DNA of 9,123 bases, taken from the NCBI GenBank assembly GCA_947472705.1, contig CANJDA010000083.1, forward strand, positions 1-9,123, in the 5' to 3' direction. The notes under the pieces were generated by a model. It was not told the DNA's origin and did not search any database. It saw nothing but the letters and a program-made list of their open reading frames with translations. The stretch comes from Flavobacteriaceae bacterium (GTDB lineage: Bacteria; Bacteroidota; Bacteroidia; Flavobacteriales; Flavobacteriaceae). This document shows, one piece after another, positions 6,270 through 9,123 of the stretch (positions within the stretch are counted from its first letter, which is position 1; each line of letters opens with the position of its first letter). The position numbers and the translations under genes were made by a program.

Positions 6270-6277
6270 TATATTTG
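6270..6277 (+). promoter_or_regulatory. Candidate -7 promoter element (TATATTTG) of the PLP-enzyme gene
   Basis: TATATTTG is an exact TAnnTTTG match ending 17 bases before the ATG at 6295, which would give a leader of about 11 bases. No TTG is found at -33; the 14-base palindrome occupies that position instead. That combination would fit an activator-dependent or repressed promoter, by inference. Confidence 0.55.
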
Positions 6278-6294
6278 CCAAAAATTAAGACCAA

Positions 6295-7437
6295 ATGAAA
6301 TTCAATACCAAAGTCATACATGGTAACCAACACCATGAAGAAATAACAGGAGCTGTAATGCCCCCAGTGTTTCAAACCTCAACTTATGCCCAAGTTTCTC
6401 CAGGAAAACCCGTAGGCGATTATGAATATTCAAGAGCGGCCAACCCAACACGTCAAGCCTTAGAAGATGCCTTAGCTAGTATCGAAAACGGAGCGCGTGG
6501 TTTAGCATTCGCTTCAGGATTAGCAGCAACTGATTGTTTGCTTCGAATGTTTAAAGCGGGTGATGAAATCATTGCAATGGATGACTTATACGGCGGAACC
6601 TATCGCTTATTCACTCGTTTGTATAAAGACAGTGGCCTCATTTTCCACTTCGTAGATATGAATGATTTTGACAAATTTCAGTCGCTTATCAATCAAAACA
6701 CCAAGCTAGTTTGGGTGGAAACACCAACCAATCCGTTGATGAAGCTGGCAGACATAGCCGAAATTGCAAAAATCACTAAAAAGCACAACATTCTTTTTGC
6801 AGTAGATAATACTTTTGCTACGCCTTATTTGCAAAAACCTTTAGATTTAGGTGCCGATATCGTAATGCATTCGGCAACCAAATACCTTGGCGGACATTCT
6901 GATGTGATTGCAGGAGCTCTAGTTATAAAAGATAAGGATTTAGGCGATGAATTACACTTCAAACAATTCGCTACAGGAGGAACCTTAGGGCCTATGGACA
7001 GTTATTTAGTATTACGCGGTATCAAAACCTTACATCTAAGAGTACAACGTCATTGCGAAAACGGCGAGAAGGTAGCGGCGTATTTAAACAACCATCCCAA
7101 AGTAGAAAGAGTATACTATCCGGGTTTACCAAGCCATCCATTTCATGATATTGCCAAAAAACAAATGAGTGGTTTTGGTGGAATGGTAACTTTCACCTTT
7201 AAATCAGGCAAAAAGGAAGATGCCATTAGCTTCTTAGAAAAAGTTAAAGTATTCACTTTAGCTGAATCTTTAGGCGGTGTAGAATCATTAGCCAATCATC
7301 CGGCATTGATGACACATGCTTCTATTCCGGAAGAGAAAAGAAAAGAAATCGGAATCACAGATGATTTAGTACGATTAAGCGTTGGAGTAGAAGACATAGA
7401 TGATTTAATTGCTGATATAGAACAAGCCTTACGTTAA
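6295..7437 (+). CDS. Cystathionine gamma-synthase/gamma-lyase family PLP enzyme
   Basis: This 380-aa protein is a complete Cys/Met-metabolism PLP enzyme (fold type I), acting in trans-sulfuration between homocysteine and cysteine. YEYSRAANPTRQALE (residues 43-57) provides the tyrosine and arginine that hold the cofactor phosphate across the dimer. Other landmarks are AFASGLAA (71-78), the stacking Tyr in DDLYGGTYRLF (Tyr99), VETPTNP (141-147), VDNTFATPYLQKP (170-182), and SATKYLGGHSDVIAG (193-207) with the Schiff-base Lys196. The C-terminus has ESLGGVESL (Glu330) and LVRLSVGVEDIDDLIADIEQAL with the carboxylate-binding Arg360. Gamma-synthase (MetB) and gamma-lyase (MetC/MccB-like) both share these residues, so I assign no symbol; the SLANHPALMTHASIPEE segment is somewhat lyase-like. 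It is preceded by its own candidate promoter and closed by a strong terminator. Confidence 0.93.
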   Translation: MKFNTKVIHGNQHHEEITGAVMPPVFQTSTYAQVSPGKPVGDYEYSRAANPTRQALEDALASIENGARGLAFASGLAATDCLLRMFKAGDEIIAMDDLYGGTYRLFTRLYKDSGLIFHFVDMNDFDKFQSLINQNTKLVWVETPTNPLMKLADIAEIAKITKKHNILFAVDNTFATPYLQKPLDLGADIVMHSATKYLGGHSDVIAGALVIKDKDLGDELHFKQFATGGTLGPMDSYLVLRGIKTLHLRVQRHCENGEKVAAYLNNHPKVERVYYPGLPSHPFHDIAKKQMSGFGGMVTFTFKSGKKEDAISFLEKVKVFTLAESLGGVESLANHPALMTHASIPEEKRKEIGITDDLVRLSVGVEDIDDLIADIEQALR

Positions 7438-7440
7438 AAT

Positions 7441-7471
7441 AAAAAAGCTCCAGAATTCTGGAGCTTTTTTT
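7441..7471. terminator. Bidirectional intrinsic terminator
   Basis: A perfect palindrome runs from 7441 to 7470. Its core AGCTCCAGAATTCTGGAGCT is flanked by six A bases on the left and seven T bases on the right. Either strand forms a GC-containing hairpin followed by a U-run. It lies between the stops of the convergent PLP-enzyme gene (7437) and DUF3078 gene (7489), so it can end both transcripts. Confidence 0.93.
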
Positions 7472-7488
7472 ATGCTTGTAAGTTTATT

Positions 7489-8382
7489 TTAAAAACCATA
7501 ATTCAACCCTAATCCAATAATTTGACGGATTTGAAATCCTCTAAAAGCATTATCATCATATATCGTTTGGAAAGCAAAATTCGTTGATAAATATTTGTTG
7601 ATTTTCATGTTGATATTCAAAGTATAATCCAAATCTACTTTTTGAGCATCTTCTAAATAATTAGAATACAAATTCAAAATATTTTCAACTGTTATGTTTT
7701 CCATGGCATTAAATTTATAATACCCATTTACTGCGGCTCCAAATTCATATCGAGAAGATTTCCCTTGTTCAACCCCAAAAGATGGTCCTGATTCAGTAAA
7801 ATGAGAATGCACTACGATTAATTTAGACGTTGCTGGAGCAATGTTGAATTTTAAATTATCACTCTTTTTCCACATCATCCCGGGACCAAATTGAAAATAA
7901 GCTGGTGAAAAGAAATGAGATAATTTTTTAGTTTGATCTGCTGGATCAAATCCAGAATCAAATTGCGTTTTAAAATTTAAAAATGCTGAGTAGTACCAAT
8001 ATCCCGTTGCTTTTTTCCCTAAAAGGGAATTGAATTCGAAACGATCATCTGTTTTTTGAAGCTCTTGACCTTTTGTTTTAGTCAAACCATAACCTATTAA
8101 TAAACGGTTGTCCCAACTCCAAGAATCGCTTTTATAATTAAATTCATAATTAACACTTATATTCCCAGAGATATTACCTTGGCCTCCTGCTTGCCAGTTG
8201 CTAAATGAGGATTGATTGGCTAAAAAGGTAAATAATCCTTTTTTGGCCCAACCATTTGGTTTTTCTTCTTTTATTTTGGCAACAGCCTCTTCTGTTTTCT
8301 TTAATAGCTCTTTTTCACTTACTTGTGAAAAGGTTGTATTTATTGAAAAAACTAAAGCAATAAGTAATAAACACTTTTTCAT
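7489..8382 (-). CDS. DUF3078 family protein, exported, probable outer-membrane beta-barrel
   Basis: This 297-aa protein begins with a clear Sec signal peptide: MKK, a hydrophobic core to about residue 17, and cleavage near FSQ at 19-20. No lipobox cysteine is placed for lipidation. After a charged helical stretch (SEKELLKKTEEAVAKIKEEKP) come repeated amphipathic strands rich in aromatic, Asn and Gly residues. These include the family-like segment FLANQSSFSNWQAGGQGNISGNISVNYEFNYKSDSWSWDNRLLIGYG (about 53-99), and the chain ends LGLNYGF. The terminal Phe and alternating strands fit a small beta-barrel in the outer membrane. DUF3078 is a Bacteroidota family of unknown role. A TATCTTTG box precedes it and an inverted repeat covers the predicted start, so it is probably transcribed separately from the upstream DUF2480 gene. 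The bidirectional terminator at 7441-7471 ends it. Confidence 0.87.
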   Translation of the reverse strand: MKKCLLLIALVFSINTTFSQVSEKELLKKTEEAVAKIKEEKPNGWAKKGLFTFLANQSSFSNWQAGGQGNISGNISVNYEFNYKSDSWSWDNRLLIGYGLTKTKGQELQKTDDRFEFNSLLGKKATGYWYYSAFLNFKTQFDSGFDPADQTKKLSHFFSPAYFQFGPGMMWKKSDNLKFNIAPATSKLIVVHSHFTESGPSFGVEQGKSSRYEFGAAVNGYYKFNAMENITVENILNLYSNYLEDAQKVDLDYTLNINMKINKYLSTNFAFQTIYDDNAFRGFQIRQIIGLGLNYGF

Positions 8383-8386
8383 TTCT

Positions 8387-8408
8387 GTCGAATTTTAAAT
8401 TTTTCGAC
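8387..8408. promoter_or_regulatory. Inverted repeat GTCGAA-N10-TTCGAC at the DUF3078 transcript start
   Basis: GTCGAA (8387-8392) and TTCGAC (8403-8408) are perfect six-base inverted arms around ten A/T bases. The element lies between the -7 box (8411-8418) and the start codon (8382) and spans the predicted start site near 8404. That position suits a repressor site. As RNA it could also form a small leader hairpin if transcription begins slightly further upstream. Confidence 0.45.
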
Positions 8409-8410
8409 GG

Positions 8411-8418
8411 CAAAGATA
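8411..8418 (-). promoter_or_regulatory. Candidate -7 promoter element (TATCTTTG) of the DUF3078 gene
   Basis: The minus strand reads TATCTTTG, an exact TAnnTTTG match, 28 bases before the ATG at 8382 and 25 bases after the stop of the upstream DUF2480 gene. No TTG is found at -33, where the sequence is T-rich (ATTTTTATAAG). Its presence suggests that the DUF3078 gene can be expressed apart from sufT-DUF2480. Confidence 0.5.
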
Positions 8419-8442
8419 CTAATCCTATGAACTTATAAAAAT

Positions 8443-8952
8443 CTATTTTCCTTTTTTGAATAAAGGAACCGCTGAACAAGCTTCGCCATACATGATGCTT
8501 TTGGCAAAAGGTTGTAACTTTTGAACTGCCATGATATAAGCGCTTTCTGGAACAGGCTTTTTAGAACACCCTTTTATAATAACTGGCTTATCTTGGTATT
8601 GTGTGTAGTCTAATGTTGGTAAAATTTCTTGATACAATGCTGTTTCTAAATCATTTAGATTTCCTAAAACTACTTTTTGAGTAAAAGGTGAAACATAAGT
8701 CGTAACTAGAATCGTTGCCCATGCTGGCACAATAGCATCCGTAGCACAATGAATAGCCACTAAATGATTTTGATATTGTGCCCAATCATGATTTTTCAAG
8801 GCTTCGCGAAAGTCTTTTTCTTTTAATAAAAAACCTTCCAATAACCATTGAGATATATCAATCTGTGTTCGAATCCCCTTTGGATAATAATCTTCCAAAT
8901 CGAATACTTCTAAAGCAGAATTGGCAACTCTATTTATAATTTCGTCTTGCAT
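8443..8952 (-). CDS. DUF2480 family protein next to sufT
   Basis: I recognise this as a DUF2480 protein, a Bacteroidota family of unknown function. A TTG at 8967 would also open the frame, but the ATG at 8952 gives the family-like N-terminus MQDEIINRVANSALEVFDLEDYYP, one base after the sufT stop, and 169 aa. Conserved-looking segments are LLEGFLLKEKDFREALKNHDW (38-57), HCATDAIVPAWA (68-79), KPVIIKGCSKKPVPESAYI (122-140) and AKSIMYGEACSAVPLFKK (150-167). The only cysteines are Cys69, Cys129 and Cys159, each inside one of these segments. There is no signal peptide and no membrane helix, so it is cytoplasmic. The tight link to sufT suggests a job in Fe-S cluster assembly or use; that is inference from context and cysteine placement, not a known function. 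Confidence 0.88.
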   Translation of the reverse strand: MQDEIINRVANSALEVFDLEDYYPKGIRTQIDISQWLLEGFLLKEKDFREALKNHDWAQYQNHLVAIHCATDAIVPAWATILVTTYVSPFTQKVVLGNLNDLETALYQEILPTLDYTQYQDKPVIIKGCSKKPVPESAYIMAVQKLQPFAKSIMYGEACSAVPLFKKGK

Positions 8953-8953
8953 T

Positions 8954-9123
8954 TTATAGCATTCCAAGTTCTAACTTAGCTTCTTCACTCATCAAATCTT
9001 TGCTCCAAGGCGGGTCAAAGGTAATTTCTACCTCGCAGGATTTTACGGTGTCTATTTTATTTATTTTTTCTTCTACTTCGCGTGGTAATGTTTCTGCAAC
9101 TGGGCAGTTTGGCGAGGTTAAAG
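8954..9123 (-). CDS. sufT: SufT/MIP18-type Fe-S assembly protein (DUF59), C-terminal part, truncated by window
   Basis: On the minus strand a reading frame enters from the right edge and ends with TAA at 8954-8956. Its 55 visible residues begin LTSPNCPVAETLPREVEEKI, which carries the TSPNCP motif with the conserved reactive cysteine of the MIP18/DUF59 family, and continue VEITFDPPWSKDLMSEEAKLELGML, the usual C-terminus. Such proteins help maturation of Fe-S proteins in the cytoplasm. The N-terminal half is outside the window. The DUF2480 start codon follows the stop after a single base, so the two are co-translated. The name sufT is functional shorthand; other suf genes would be expected upstream (beyond 9123), which cannot be seen here. 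Confidence 0.9.
   Translation of the reverse strand, partial: LTSPNCPVAETLPREVEEKINKIDTVKSCEVEITFDPPWSKDLMSEEAKLELGML

Noticed and set aside
8216..8398. Open frame on the plus strand over the DUF3078 N-terminus
   Set aside because: Antisense to the signal peptide region of the DUF3078 gene; runs into its promoter region with no support of its own.
8953..8967. TTG start for the DUF2480 protein at 8967
   Set aside because: It would overlap the sufT end and add MECYK; the ATG at 8952 fits the family N-terminus and the operon spacing better.
1..9123. Search for a defence system, CRISPR array, transposon, phage or toxin-antitoxin locus
   Set aside because: No repeat array, transposase, integrase, nuclease cassette or toxin-like pair is visible; nearly all sequence is explained by intact housekeeping genes with uniform AT-rich composition.

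Overview
The window is about 9.1 kb of compact, AT-rich bacterial chromosome from a member of the Bacteroidota, most likely a Flavobacterium-like Flavobacteriaceae. This rests on gene content (DUF3078 and DUF2480 proteins, a sufT-DUF2480 pair, a Bacteroidota-style GpsA), on the absence of clear Shine-Dalgarno sequences, and on several copies of the Bacteroidota -7 promoter element TAnnTTTG close to start codons. I see no mobile element, CRISPR array, RNA gene or phage gene. No gap between genes exceeds about 100 bases.

Layout. (1) 3-1013, plus strand: the C-terminal half of pheS (phenylalanyl-tRNA synthetase alpha), a short repeat-rich spacer, then a conserved-looking 135-aa protein of unknown function. 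(2) 1016-2235, minus strand: gpsA followed after 2 bases by a 73-aa two-helix membrane protein; this pair meets the pheS side tail to tail. (3) 2334-4397, minus strand: yicC-gmk-nadD, a housekeeping run joining an RNase-family protein, guanylate kinase and NAD synthesis. (4) 4463-5709, minus strand: an ArsC/Spx-type thioredoxin-fold reductase overlapping an EamA (DMT) transporter by one base. (5) 5780-7437, plus strand: a DinB-fold protein with an intact His triad, then a PLP enzyme of the cystathionine gamma-synthase/lyase family ending in a strong bidirectional terminator. (6) 7489-9123, minus strand: the C-terminal end of a SufT/MIP18-type Fe-S assembly protein, a DUF2480 protein one base downstream, and a secreted or outer-membrane DUF3078 protein with its own promoter.

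How the genes fit together. Most genes are core metabolism: translation, phospholipid precursor, GMP/GDP and NAD synthesis, sulfur amino acids, and Fe-S assembly. Sulfur and thiol chemistry recurs in the right half (ArsC-like reductase, possible thiol-transferase DinB protein, trans-sulfuration enzyme, SufT), but no single system is proven by this.

I did not find a clearly new system. The items most worth a second look are the DUF2480 protein beside sufT with three well-placed cysteines, three different small palindromes sitting 13-18 bases upstream of TAnnTTTG boxes, an inverted repeat over the predicted start of the DUF3078 transcript, and the repeat-containing spacer after pheS.
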